Source: Capra hircus
Taxonomy: Eukaryota; Chordata; Mammalia; Artiodactyla; Bovidae
Length of the DNA: 64,000 bases
Assembly (NCBI RefSeq): GCF_001704415.2
Contig: NC_030808.1
Span: forward strand, 133,625,089-133,689,088
Direction: 5' to 3'
How positions within the stretch are numbered: the first letter of the stretch is position 1; the number at the start of each line of letters is the position of its first letter. A program made the position numbers and the translations under genes. Positions 45,853 to 56,850 of this stretch are shown piece by piece. Under the pieces are notes generated by a model. That model saw only the letters and a program-made list of their open reading frames with translations, was not told where the DNA came from and did not search any database.

Positions 45853-48577
45853 CTGGGCCCCTTTCCTTGATCCATGACAAGATGAGATAAATGGATGTTG
45901 AAAGACTGGTGACTGAAATGAGATCAGATGGTATCTCCAGAGAGAAGCTGATGGTGAGTGTGGCAGTGAGAACATGTCGGGAGCTGTCATGGAGCAGGCC
46001 TAGCTCACTTTGAATGGTCTACGGCGACAGGTGCAGGGGGCTGCCTTTGCTCACCTGTACCCTGGGATGGCAGGTGCGGGGTTGGGTGGGGATGAGGGGC
46101 AGGTGGTCTGGACCAGGGGCCCAGGGCTGGTGCTCCTCTTTGAAAGGAGCAGGACCCCTCCTCCTGCCTGCTATCTCCAGCAGGGCTCCCAACTGCCCCC
46201 AGACACGCACTTTTCATTAGTGAGTTGGGCGGTGGGCGGGCTTCCTCGACCTTCCATGTGGAGAGTGAAGTGGAGGAGCTCAGAGCAGTGGTGGATCCAG
46301 GGCAGAGGGGGTTAAGTTGAGCTCTGATGTTTCAATAAAACCGCAGCTCCTCTCCACAGACACTGCCACTCTCATTATCTCTGTCAATCAGATCCAAGCA
46401 GTAGAACTTCCAAGTTCTCTCTCTGGCTGACAAACTCTCTGTACATGTTCAAAGAACTTCCTGGGCTCTGGAAGCCCAATTACCAGCACTCCGACTTGCC
46501 TCTGCAATTCTCTTTCTTAAAGCCTTTCAATTGTCATCTGTAAAATCCTTTACTGCCACCACCTCAGTGGTTTCTGATGAGTAGGGCTGCAGCCAGGAGC
46601 CCCTCCTGGGTCTCTCCCAGGCCGGGTCGGGAGATGCCTTCTGAATGGGCAAAAGTCACTCTCTGCCTTCCACAGAGAGTAGACTGGTACTTGGGACAAT
46701 GGTGAAAGGCTTTATTTTAGGGGGGAAAAAAAAAAAAAAGAACGAAAAGAGAATAAAACTGCTCCTTTGCAGATGTTCCTATTCCCTTTGAGGCCCAGCT
46801 CAAGCATTAAATATCTGGAAACCTTCTTTACCTACCCCCAAATGTTCCCATAGTCCTATGTATATGGTACTGGGCTGTAAACCCCCAAAGAATAAAACCA
46901 GTAAGCACAATGCTTAGTCACAGTTAGCAAACTCTGAGTGTCTGTTGAGTGAATGATTTGGGATTTCTGAAAGTCTAATATCAGAAACTCCATTTGTTTT
47001 CAACAGAGGTGAATACATTTGCTGAGAATATCCTGAATGTCAAATCTTGCCTGTCAGAGAGTTTTCTAATCCATTCCACATGTGCTGAATTGTTCTTAAT
47101 CGGATTACAGTCTCTGGGCAGGGCAACATGGGTCTGCTTTTTCTGGCTAACATTTATTACTCATCTAGCTGACAGTGTGGACGGAACCAGAGTGCAGCTG
47201 ATTTCATGAAAGCAGCCTCGGCATCAATTCCGACACTTACTGATTTGACACGCTACAGGAGCAGAGGCAAAGCATGGAGAATCAGAGATAATAGAGGATC
47301 TAGACACCACCCATGGTCGGCAATAGAACCTGGCTGAGGAAACAGCTTTTTCGCCTGCTCTGGGCTGAAGGCACTCTACCCTCTGGAGCAGGCGGCATTA
47401 CCACTAAGCACCAGCTCCTTTTCTGTCTCATTAGAAAGTGTTTTCTGGGTGCCCGGGTCACCACCTTTCTTAGCCTTCTGAGCAACAGCTATGGCTGGAA
47501 ACCTCTGACTGGACAGGGGACTGGTTGGGGGCCAACTTCTCCAGTTTACCAGTGCCTCGGGAGCCCACACCCAGGATGCAAGTGCTTCTGGGATGGCTGT
47601 TTGCCCCATCTGGACTGGGCCAGCCCTGTCTCTTCTTCCTTGGAAGTTGGGGGAAGATAATAACTGCTACCCAGTGATGGGAAGAGCAAGTGAGAACACA
47701 GGTAATGCATATATTGCAGACTGCGATCCCCTTGGCCCCAAAGGAACTGTATATATTCAGAACACAAGGAGTGGTCCCAGGGATGGGGTGGGGGGAACCC
47801 AGGTAGGATTTTGATTGTGACCTTATCAAAGCAAATCATCCACAAAAGGTTATCCACTTTTTGGTAATTATGGAGCAAAGGGTCCCATCTGGAACACCCT
47901 TAATATGCCTCTGCTAAAAGCATCTCAGATAATGCTTCTCTTTCCTGTCTCCCTGTCCCTTGAGGGTCACTGACCACTCAGCTTGGTCCCCTCCCAAGAC
48001 CCGTCTGGAGCTGACCAACTCTGGGACTCTTGCTCAGCACCTCCTTCACTGACAGGTGCCAAGGATTCAGAAGAGCAGATTCTCAGGAAAGAATGGCCTT
48101 TACAACGAACTCCTCCCTTTAGAGCACGGAAGTCGCAGACAAAAGCTGGCTCAACACAGCACATCCATCAGAGTAGAGCAGCTGGAAGCCAGGTCCTGCC
48201 AGGCAACCAGCACTGCTTCCTCTCCATCACACATGGTGACAGAGGGCATGCAGGCAAGTGCTTGGCAGCAGGGTACAAGTCCCTGGTCAACTTTGGGCCT
48301 GATCTATTCATGATTCAGGCCATTCAGAACCAGCCCATCATCTCCTGGATTGGTCAGGGCACATTTACAGGCTTCGGGGTCATAGGAACCATCACATCTC
48401 TGTGCTGGGTTCTTGATTAGATCAAACATTGGTGCAAAGGAGGTCCCTGCATCCCCTGCATCAGACACTTCACATTCAGGACCCAAGGCCCAGTGAGAAA
48501 GCAGGTGGGCCTGGCATGCCAGAGCCCTGGGACCCCTGGGGTGAGGGTGGTAGCAGCCAGGAGCAGCTGACACTTAC

Positions 48578-48727
48578 ATCTTGGTTGGACATGTCCCAGT
48601 AGGGTCTCTCTCCAAATGACATGACTTCCCACATGACAATCCCGTAGCTCCAGACGTCGCTGGCAGACGTGAACTTGCGGTAGGCGATAGCCTCTGGAGC
48701 TGTCCATCTCACGGGGATCTTGCCTCC
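48578..48727 (-). CDS. EPHB1: EPHB1 exon: kinase activation-loop end and subdomains VIII-X
   Basis: The 150-nt exon has acceptor CTTCTTCCCCCAG and donor GTAAGTGTC. It encodes exactly 50 residues, starting GGKIPVRWTAPEAIAYRKFT, continuing SASDVWSYGIVMWEVMSFGE and ending with a WDMSNQD segment. It holds the APE motif closing the activation segment, the invariant DVWSYG aspartate of subdomain IX and the substrate-lobe helix. It corresponds to human residues 783-832 by counting. The MSFGERPYWDMSNQD form fits EPHB1, whereas EPHB2 has Tyr and Thr at two of these positions as I recall. The preceding exon with HRD and DFG is not in the window, so the gene here is partial at its 5' side. Confidence 0.97.
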
Positions 48728-49489
48728 CTGGGGGAAGAAGGAGCCTGGTCAGTCCAACCACTGGGTTCCCAGTCGGTAGGAATAAACTGGGCACACACAT
48801 CCATCCTTCCACCCCTACACCGATGTCTTGCAAACTAGGTCAGCAGGGTCCCCAGGCAGAGGAATCTGCAGGGCTGGTCTCTCTCACACCATGTGTGGGC
48901 ACACTGCATTGCTCCACACCAGAGGTGGTGACCGGGGTTGCATTCAGCCCCAGTTCCCTATGTCCTGATCCTACCATCACCATGGGTGAGAGGAGCAGCG
49001 AAACTAACAGAGAGCCACTACCACAGGACACTGTGTGAAATCAGCTACGTGAGTCGTGACAGGCAGGTGTAGCTCTGCTGACCTACAGTATTATACGTAC
49101 GAGTCACAACACTTGGGTCAGAAGGAAGCTAAGCAAGCAAAACAGGAAGACAGTGAAGGTAATACCTCTGGACACCCCCAACCACAAATCATCCTCTGCC
49201 CCCTACACCCTGTGCTCCAGCCCCGGGGACAGGCTGTCCTCACTGTGCAATCCGAAGGCAGCCCTGGCTGCACTTGGTTTACCCGGCCCAGCACTGAAAG
49301 ATGCTGGCTCTCCTCCCTGCCCTTCTGTGCAGGTTGATATCCAGAGCTGCAGACACTTTCCTAAATGGCCACTCTTAGGTTTGTTTCCCCATCTTACCCT
49401 CCAGCCCTACCCTGGAAGTTTTCGGCTTGGCTCTCTGCTTGGCCCTCGGGTCATCTGCCAGATCTCAGCCTATTTTGTTTACCAGTGTG

Positions 49490-49695
49490 CATGCTCAGCC
49501 ACAAAGTCATGTCCGACTCCTCGCGACCCCATGGACTAGCCCTCCAGGCTCCTCTGTCCATTAGATTTCCCAGGCAAGAATATTGGAGTGGGTTGCCATT
49601 TCCTCCTGCAAGGAATCTTCCTGACTCAGGGATTGAGCCTGCATCTCCTCCATTGGAAAGCAAGTTTCTCACCACTGAGCCACCTGAGAAGCAAG
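49490..49695 (-). mobile_element. Bov-tA SINE
   Basis: Antisense unit on plus, sense to EPHB1: GCTCAGCCACAAAGTCATGT, CGACCCCATGGACTAGCCCT and the head GAGCCACCTGAGAAGC. It lies 0.76 kb upstream of the 150-nt kinase exon. Confidence 0.88.
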
Positions 49696-49729
49696 GGATT
49701 GCTATCCATCCATTTGTACATGTACCCCG

Positions 49730-49960
49730 TCAACAGATAGGCAGCAGGCACTGCTTTGTGCTAGGCCTTTCCTGAGGAGCTGGTGTCCCAGAGCTGAGCC
49801 AGCTAGGGGCCCTGCCCTCAACCTGCACTGAGCATGGGAAGGCAGACAAGAAACAGAAACTTAATACATACTGTTAACAGGATGGAAAGTGAGGGTGAGG
49901 CCGAGGGGGATACAGGGTTTGTGAGAACTGGAGGAGACTCCCTAACACAGGAAGGGGTCA
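49730..49960 (-). mobile_element. L2 LINE fragment, antisense
   Basis: GCAGGCACTGCTTTGTGCTA and GAGCATGGGAAGGCAGACAA follow the antisense L2 3' end. The related piece at 50215-50345 (GGCATGTGGAGGAGGGAAGT) may be its continuation. Confidence 0.6.
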
Positions 49961-49999
49961 GGGAAGGTGGTCAGGAACAGTCAGAGGGGTAGTTCTCTG

Positions 50000-50160
50000 G
50001 AGCCTTTGGCCAGATGTGGATACCAGTACTGTCCCTTTCTACTTGTGTGACTTAGGGAAAGTTACCTAACCTCTCTGTGCCTCTGTTTCTTATTGCCAAA
50101 ATGGGGGTAATGATCACACTTACATAGTCAGGTTGTCATGAAGAAAACAAGGTTACTATC
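50000..50160 (+). mobile_element. MIR SINE, sense
   Basis: CTTGTGTGACTTAGGGAAAG, CTAACCTCTCTGTGCCTCTG and AATGGGGGTAATGATCACAC are a clear MIR core. Confidence 0.85.
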
Positions 50161-51211
50161 CATCCAGTACTGGGGCAGGGCCAGGCCTAGAGGGTCCATG
50201 CTATCCACTTGGTAACTAGTTAATCAGGCAGGGCATGTGGAGGAGGGAAGTCCAGGCAGAGAGGAGCATGGGCAGATGCTGGGGTAGCAGGCAGCAGAGA
50301 GGGAGGTAACTGCCACCAATGTAGGGTGGTCAGAGCACAGAATTCTGAAGGGGGATGTAAAGAGAGGGCAGCTCTCTCAGGAACTGATGCCACTCATGGG
50401 GGCAGAGTTCATCATTCTCTAGGGAAAAAACGATCCTCATTTTTAAGTCTTCACACCAAACACTGGACTTCACTGCCCTGGCCCCATTGAGATGCCTGGG
50501 CTCTGCCTCCATAATACATGAAGCCTACAGCTCCCTCCATCCCCTTCTCATCTGCCCCCTGCCTTGACTGAAGGAGGCTATTTTTATACTGACCATCCTC
50601 ATGATCTGTTCAGATCACCAGAGATACACGCTGGACTTCAACAAAACATACCTTTAAAATGTATAAGTGGTTAAGCTGAGCGCCAGTGAGAGGAAAGGGA
50701 GCAAACTGCAAAGCGTATTTTTATCTGGTTTCCTAGCCGGGGTCTGGGAGGGATGAAGGCATTCTGGCCCCAGCCTCCCCAGGCACATATCCAGCTTTCT
50801 GCAAAGAAGACAGCTCTGATTTCCCCCAGGACTGTGGCAGGCCTCTGTGGTGGGAGAGTCCTCAACTCAAATACCAGCCATGTGACAAATGCCTTGAGGG
50901 CAGGCTCGGGCCGCGGAGGCAACAGGATGCTCTGTTCTCACCATCCCCCCAAACATGAATGAATTGATTGGTTTTATCTCCTTGGTACCATGGTTGGGAA
51001 GAGAGGTGGCAAATCCAGCCAGTGAACCAGTTGTTGAACACAGTGTCCGACAGCTCAGAGATCCCATGCTGTGTGCCCACACTGGGTAGGGGATGATGTT
51101 GCCACACCCGGAGAGGACCTGGGGCTCCCTTGGAGCAGAGGGGTCTCTCAATACAATACACCTGGGTTACTTAAGGTAGGAGAGAGCAGGAATTTAATTA
51201 GTGTCAGGCTG

Positions 51212-51234
51212 TGAGAGAGAGAGAGAGAGAGAGG
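51212..51234 (+). repeat. (GA)n microsatellite
   Basis: About eleven GA units in intron DNA. Confidence 0.9.
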
Positions 51235-52571
51235 CAATGAGACTCTGTGAGTGAAAACTTACCAGTGAGAAAGAAAATGTGGTCATGTGGGTCTGTGGAT
51301 AAGAGTCAGGGCTTATCTTTTGCGTCTGTTTGTGTCAGGGAATGGGGAAGGGAGATGAAAGCGTGCTTCTCCTGAATTTCAAAGAGGCGATTTGGGAGTC
51401 TGAAGGTGTCCTCTCTGCCAAGTCTGGGGCAGACCCCAGGGGCCACTGTGACAGCTGCTGCACCTCCCTCCTGCATGTCAGCTGGCAGTGCCAGGCCCGC
51501 TGGCGAGGTGCCTCAGCCCTCCTGCCACCTTGCACTGTTGGGCCTCACTGAACAGAGTTCGTCCTGTCACCACCCTGCCTCCATCCCAGCAGGTGGCAGA
51601 GCCTTTGAGAAGAGTGACCCTGGACAGGCAGGTGACAGTTTTGTCACAAAGGCCCCCCGCCAAGAGAGCAGGGGATGCTGACCTCCAGGCCGGCAGGAGG
51701 GAAGGGGCTGGGTGGTTTCCTTCCTGGGGGTTTTAGAGTTCCCTCTCAGCTCTGCAAACATCACATCATCAGCATTGCCTTCAGATGCTCAGAGGTAATT
51801 ATGATGGATTATTTAACTCATCTTCCATTACATGGAAGAAAACCTATTAATGTGGAGGATGGTGACCAGCCCCATGCAGGGGATTAGGTGAAAAGGAAGT
51901 GGAATGACACCACAGCTGCCAGCATTTCTTCTCATGAGGAAGGTCCTTCTTCCAGAAGAGAAGTCTGGACCAGAAAGACCAAGGTCAAGGTGCCCCTGTG
52001 ATGGCCAAGTGCTCTGAGGGTCCTGGTTCTTGCCAGTGGAGGCAGGAGGAAGAGGCATAAGGAAGGAGTGATTTGTTCTGCCAGATGGGAGGAAGCACAA
52101 GGGACAAACTCTCAGGGGGGCAGACGACAGCCGAAGCCCACGGGAAGGATTCTGCACCCTTGTGGGCCAGAGGGGCTGACACTGGGCTTGAAGAGAGCGT
52201 TGTCCCCTGCACGGGTTCCTCCAAGCACCAGATGCCTCGATGTCCCCCAGGGATGCTGAAGGCACAGGTGTGCATTCTGCAGGGACCGGGGACCAGGTTC
52301 CCTAGAGCTGCTCTAGGACTCACTGCTGGGACATGGGGGAGAGAGAAGAGAAGAGGATGGGAAGGCAGCTCACCATCATCAGTGTACTTCATACACTGAC
52401 CTTCCAGGGAAAGCGTGGCACTCTTCACAAGTGTGACACTTCTAGAAGTTTGTTTCAGAATAATCATGCCTTAACTCAGGTATGAGACCAACTACAAAGA
52501 CTCTGTGTGTGTGTGATTTGATAAACTAGGAAGTGATGTCTGTCAGTAGATTAATTTTAACCCAGCCACTC

Positions 52572-52781
52572 AAGTGAAAGTGAAGTCACTCAGTCGTGTC
52601 CGACTCTTTGCGACCCCGTGGACTGTAGCCCACCAGGCTCCTCCATCCATGGGATTCTCCAGGCAAGAGTACTGGAGTGGGTTGCCATTTCCTTCTCCAG
52701 GGGATCTTCCCGATCCAGGAATCGAACCCAGGTCTCCTGCACTGCAGGCAGACGCTTTAACCTCCGAGCCACCATGGAAGA
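52572..52781 (-). mobile_element. Bov-tA SINE, full length, little diverged
   Basis: AAGTGAAAGTGAAGTCACTC, GACTCTTTGCGACCCCGTGG and GATCGAACC-type head sequence (52720-52778) stay close to the family consensus, suggesting a young copy. It is sense to EPHB1. Confidence 0.92.
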
Positions 52782-53428
52782 CATTCAAGGGCACCTGCTA
52801 AAAACACACAGCCATACCTACCACTAAGAGAGATGCCAGTAGGTAGAGGGTTTCAGCCTAGAGGTACTGTAGTCCCTCAGGCTCAGCCAGCCTGCAATAA
52901 ACATCTATGCAGCACCCACTCGGCAAGCACCCTGCTGGGAACCTGACAGGAAGGACGCTCAGCCCCACTCTCGGGTGACAGAGATCCCCAAGGCCACCCA
53001 GACAGCTCACTGACTTGCTGCGGTGACATTAGAGAGGTATAGCTCATATCTCTGGCTCTAGGACCCACCCAACTGTGGAGTTTTTCAGGCTATAGTCTGA
53101 GCATAGCACTGGTTTCTCTTCCTAGCTATTCAGCGTAGAGATGCCCAGAAGGGTAACGTTTCTAGCTGTCTGGGCACTGCTACAGTACTTTTCTCCACCA
53201 TCAGGTGTGAGACAAAGTCTCAGGGGGGATATTGCAGGAATCCAGACACTGATGAATATTGAGTATTGTCAATCATAGAATCTTTGGAATCATGTTGTGG
53301 GAGGAATCCCCTTGAAGTGACAGGTTTATGACTGAGACGTCACGTAGTGGCTGTGAATTTCATAATGCCCCCTCTCAAACAGGTTGATAATATATAAAAC
53401 ATACTGGAGTTGTTTTGAAGATCCAACA

Positions 53429-53429
53429 T

Positions 53430-53468
<39 letters not shown>
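53429..53468 (+). repeat. Compound (AT)n(GT)n microsatellite
   Basis: About eleven AT units are followed by nine GT units. Confidence 0.95.
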
Positions 53469-53626
53469 AAACCACTCAGAATATTATTGTTACCATTAAA
53501 CAAGACTTTATGGAGTGTTGTGAGTTGAGTTTGCCCTCCCAACCCCAAAAACAATACATTCAACTTCTAAATTCCTGTATCAGTACATGTGACCTTATTT
53601 GGAAATCTGGTCTTTGGGGATGGAAC

Positions 53627-54125
53627 TGTAACAGAACCAGCTCTAATCTGGCCCTATCCTGTTTCTAACAAGATACTGAGTCATTTTTCAGAGGCAATAG
53701 GAACAAAACTGCAAGTCATACAGCTGAAGTGTATGCAGAGAATTTATTGATCTCAAATAACACCCGGAACCAAAGTTTCTCCATCCCACAGAACCAAAGG
53801 ACCAGGACATGATGGTACCCGAATGCTGAATCCCTTTCAGAAGCTAAAGGTTCACTGTCCATGAAGACCAGTTCTGCTGCTCCTTTACCATATCATAAAC
53901 AGCCGCGTTCCCAAACCATCCAATGAAAACCTGCCGCACCAGTGGTCCATGTGCCAACCCTCCTCCCCTAATTTGTAAACCTATGACCCAACCCTGGATT
54001 GATCAGGGAGACAGATCTGAGCCCTGTCTCTTTGCTGGTTGACCTCATGATAAAGCTTTTCCTGTTCTCAAATGCTAGTGCCATACTGTCAGCTTCTATG
54101 CACGTCAGCCCTTTGCTGGGTAACA
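53627..54125. mobile_element. LTR-like insertion (solo LTR candidate)
   Basis: A 499-bp block interrupts the MaLR-like LTR. It starts TGTAACAG and ends GGGTAACA, fitting the TG...CA rule. On plus it contains a CCAAT box (CATCCAATGAAAACC near 53918) and a GATAAAGC signal; on minus an AATAAA. A 9-bp direct repeat GTAACAGAA lies at 53628-53636 and 54120-54128. No viral gene is present. Family and strand are unresolved. Confidence 0.45.
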
Positions 54126-54434
54126 GAAAGTAGAAGGTGAGGTCATACTGGATTAGAGCAGGCCCTAAATCCAGTCACTGGTGTCCTTACAGGAAGGCCA
54201 TGTGAAAATAGAGATGGGAGAGGGCACGTGAAGTGAAGACAGAGACAGCAGAGGGAGTGACGCATTTGCAAGCCAAGGAATGGCAAGGGTTGACAGCGGC
54301 CACCAGAGATGAGGAGAGAGGTCTCGCTCACATTCCTCTCTGGAGGTTCTGGAGGGAACATGACCCAGCCAACACCTTGATTTTGGACTTTCAGCCTCCA
54401 CAACTGGGAGAGAAAAAAATGCTTGCTTTTTCAG

Positions 54435-56035
54435 ATCAGTACAGTAGCTCAGTGATGTCTGACTCTTTGCAACCCCATGGACTGCAGCATGCCAGGCTTC
54501 CCTGTCCATCACCAACTCCCAGAGCGTGCTCAAACTTATGTCCATCAAGTCAGTGATGCCATCCAATCATCTCATCCTCTGTCATCCTCTTCTCCTCCTG
54601 ACTTTAATCTTTCCCAGCATCAGGGTCTTTTCCAATGAGTCAGTTCTTTGCATCAGGTGGCCAAAGTATTGGAGTTTCAGCTTCAACATCAGTCTTTCCA
54701 ATGAATTTTCAGGACTAATTTCCTTTAGGACTGACTGGTTTGGTCTCCTTGCAGTCCAAGGGACTCTGAAGAGTCTTCTCCAACACCACAGTTCAAAAGC
54801 ATCAATTCTTCAGTGCTCAGCTTTCTGTATAGTCCAACTCTTATATCCGTACATGACTATTGGAAAAACCATAGCTTTGACTAGACAGACCTTTGTTGGC
54901 AAAGTAAATGTCTCTAATTTTTAATACGCTGTCTAGGTTGGTCATAGCTTTTCTTCCAAGGAGCAAGCGTCTTTTAATTTAATGGCTGCAGTCACCATCT
55001 GCAGTGACTTGGGAGCCCCCCAAAGTTAAAAGCCTGTCATTGTTTCCATTGTTTCTCCATCTATTTGCCATGGAGTGATGGGATCGGATGCCATGATCTT
55101 AGTTTTTTGAATGTTGAGTTTTAAGCCAAATTTTTCACTCTCCTCTTTCACTTTCATCAAGAGGCTCTTTAGTTCTTCACTTTCTGCCATAAGGGTGGTG
55201 TCATCTGCATATCTGAGCTTATTGATATTTCTCCCAGCAATCTTGATTCCAGCTTGTGCTTCCTCCAGCCCAGTGTTTCTCATGATGTACTCTGCATATA
55301 AGACAATATACAGCCTTGACATACTCCTTTCCCGATTTGGAACCAGTCTCTTGTTGCATGTCCAGTTTTAACTTCTGCTTGTTGACCTGTATACAGATTC
55401 CTCAGGAAGCAGGTCAGGTGATCTGGTATTCCCATCTCTTTCAGAATTTTCCACAGTTTATTGTGATCCACATAGTCAAAGGCTTTGGCATAGTCAGTAA
55501 AGCAGAGTAGATGTTTTTCTCGAACTCTCTTGCTTTTTTGATGATCCAGCGGATGTTGGCAATTTGATCTCTGGTTCCTTTGCCTTTTCTAAATCCAGCT
55601 TGAACATCTGGAAGTTCACAGTTGACATACCGCTGAAGCCCGGCTTGGAGAATTTTGAGCATTACTTTGCTAGTGTGTGAGAGGAGTGCAATCTTGTGGT
55701 AGTCTGAACATTCTTTGCCATTGTCCTTCTTTGGGACTGGAATGAAAATGGACCTTTTCCAGTCCTGTGGCATTGCCGAGTTTTCCAGATTTGCTAGCAT
55801 ATTGAGTGTAGCACTTTAACACCATCATCTTTTAGGATTTGAAATAGCTCAACTGGAATTCCATCACCTTCACTAGCTTTGTTTGTAGTGATGCTTCCTA
55901 AGGTCCACTTGACTTCGCATTCCAGGATGTATGTCTCTAGATGAGTGATCACACCATTGTGGTTATCTGGGTCATGAAGATCTTTTCTGTATAGTTCTGT
56001 GTACTCTTGCCACCTCTTCTTAATACCGAATTTGT
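54435..56035 (-). mobile_element. BovB LINE, 1.6-kb 3' portion with broken reverse transcriptase
   Basis: This is the longest BovB in the window. Minus-strand reading gives, in order, GIKKRWQEYTELYRKDLHDP (from about 56030), ALLSHTSKVMLKILQAGLQR, VDHNKLWKILKEMGIPDHLT-type finger/palm sequence, the YADD catalytic box (near 55205), MKVKEESEKFGLKLN and the 3' tail to about 54435. The frame is broken into at least four pieces, so it is inactive. It is in sense orientation to EPHB1. Confidence 0.92.
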
Positions 56036-56075
56036 GGTATTTTGTTATAACAGCCCAAGGAAATGGATACACTGA

Positions 56076-56700
56076 GTATATGTCATTTTATCAGGCACTA
56101 GTTAAAAATATTGCTGTTAAATTCCCAGGTCCACCATGGGCTACTACTGAGGGGGTGATAGTAGTGGGATTTGGGGGTGAGGGAACTTTCTAACATTAAG
56201 GTGGAAGCCCAGCGGATAAACCACAGGGCCTTCTGTAATATCTCCTCAGTGCTGTTGATCAGTCTACTTCCTGGAGGACTGCCCTTTGCCTAGCAACATG
56301 AGCGCTGTGGGGTGGGGCCTTCAAGGACAGATCCTTGGTGCTTCCACTGATGTGGTACTGAGGACCACAGTCAGAAGGCAGCTCTGATGATGACGGTGAC
56401 ACGCCCCAGGGAGAACCCACCCTCACTCTGCCAGCAGTGTGCCAGACCCAGGCAGTCAGTCCAGGCCTGGGTAGCTACATCTTAATTACATAGCACTAGC
56501 TGAAGGCCATGTCAATGTCTTTTCCTGACATACCCAGTAAACCTAGCATGTGCTTCTAGGATCACTCTGGGGAAGGTCATTACTATTATTATTTTAAAAT
56601 GCCAATAGGTGATCCAATTTCTTCAAAATCTCTGGGAGTGGTGCCCAAGTACTGGTGATTCTAATGAGCAGTCACTGAGCACACACACTGGTCTGCAGCC
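56076..56700. other. Intron DNA, nothing recognised
   Basis: No exon and no named repeat. Confidence 0.4.
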
Positions 56701-56850
56701 GTGGTTCTCAAATTTGAATGTGCATCAGAATCAGTCCTGTTAAAACACACATCACATGGCCCTAACCTGGACTTCGAATGTACTAGCTCTAGGGTTGGCT
56801 TTGAGAATTTACAATGTGGCTCCTACACTTTAAGAATCACTAGCATAGAC
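56701..56850 (+). mobile_element. MER5A DNA-transposon fossil
   Basis: GTGGTTCTCAAATTTGAATG, GTGCATCAGAATCAGTCCTG, TTAAAACACACATCACATGG and ACACTTTAAGAATCACTAGC span almost the whole MER5A, including both inverted ends. Confidence 0.85.

Larger units (their letters stand above)
41973..48577 (-). other. EPHB1: EPHB1 intron (6605 bp)
   Basis: Donor GTAAGTGTC (minus, ending at 48577) and acceptor CCCTGCAG (41973-41980). It contains an L2 end (42125-42245), an L1 3' UTR piece (42740-43160), two MIRs and two sense-strand Bov-tA SINEs (45080-45285 and 45640-45852). The part at 45853-48577 is largely repeat-free apart from an A-run at 46725-46739. About 47000-47300 has no recognised repeat and could be conserved non-coding DNA. 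No exon is recognised inside. Confidence 0.85.
53515..56075 (+). mobile_element. MaLR/MLT-like LTR, split by two later insertions
   Basis: The left part (53515-53626) has GTGACCTTATTTGGAAATCT. The middle (54126-54434) has GAGGTCATACTGGATTAGAG, GGTGTCCTTACAGGAAGGCC and ACACCTTGATTTTGGACTTT. The right end (56036-56075) has TTGTGGTATTTTGTTATAAC. The pieces are collinear with a mammal-wide MaLR-type LTR. The family name is from recall and uncertain. Confidence 0.55.

Noticed and set aside
48476..48577. Extension of the kinase frame past the exon into downstream sequence
   Set aside because: The GTAAGTGTC donor and in-frame joining to the 194-nt exon show that this part is intron.
55026..56072. 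Chain of minus-strand frames with a reverse-transcriptase look
   Set aside because: Pieces of one BovB broken by frameshifts and stops; not a host gene.
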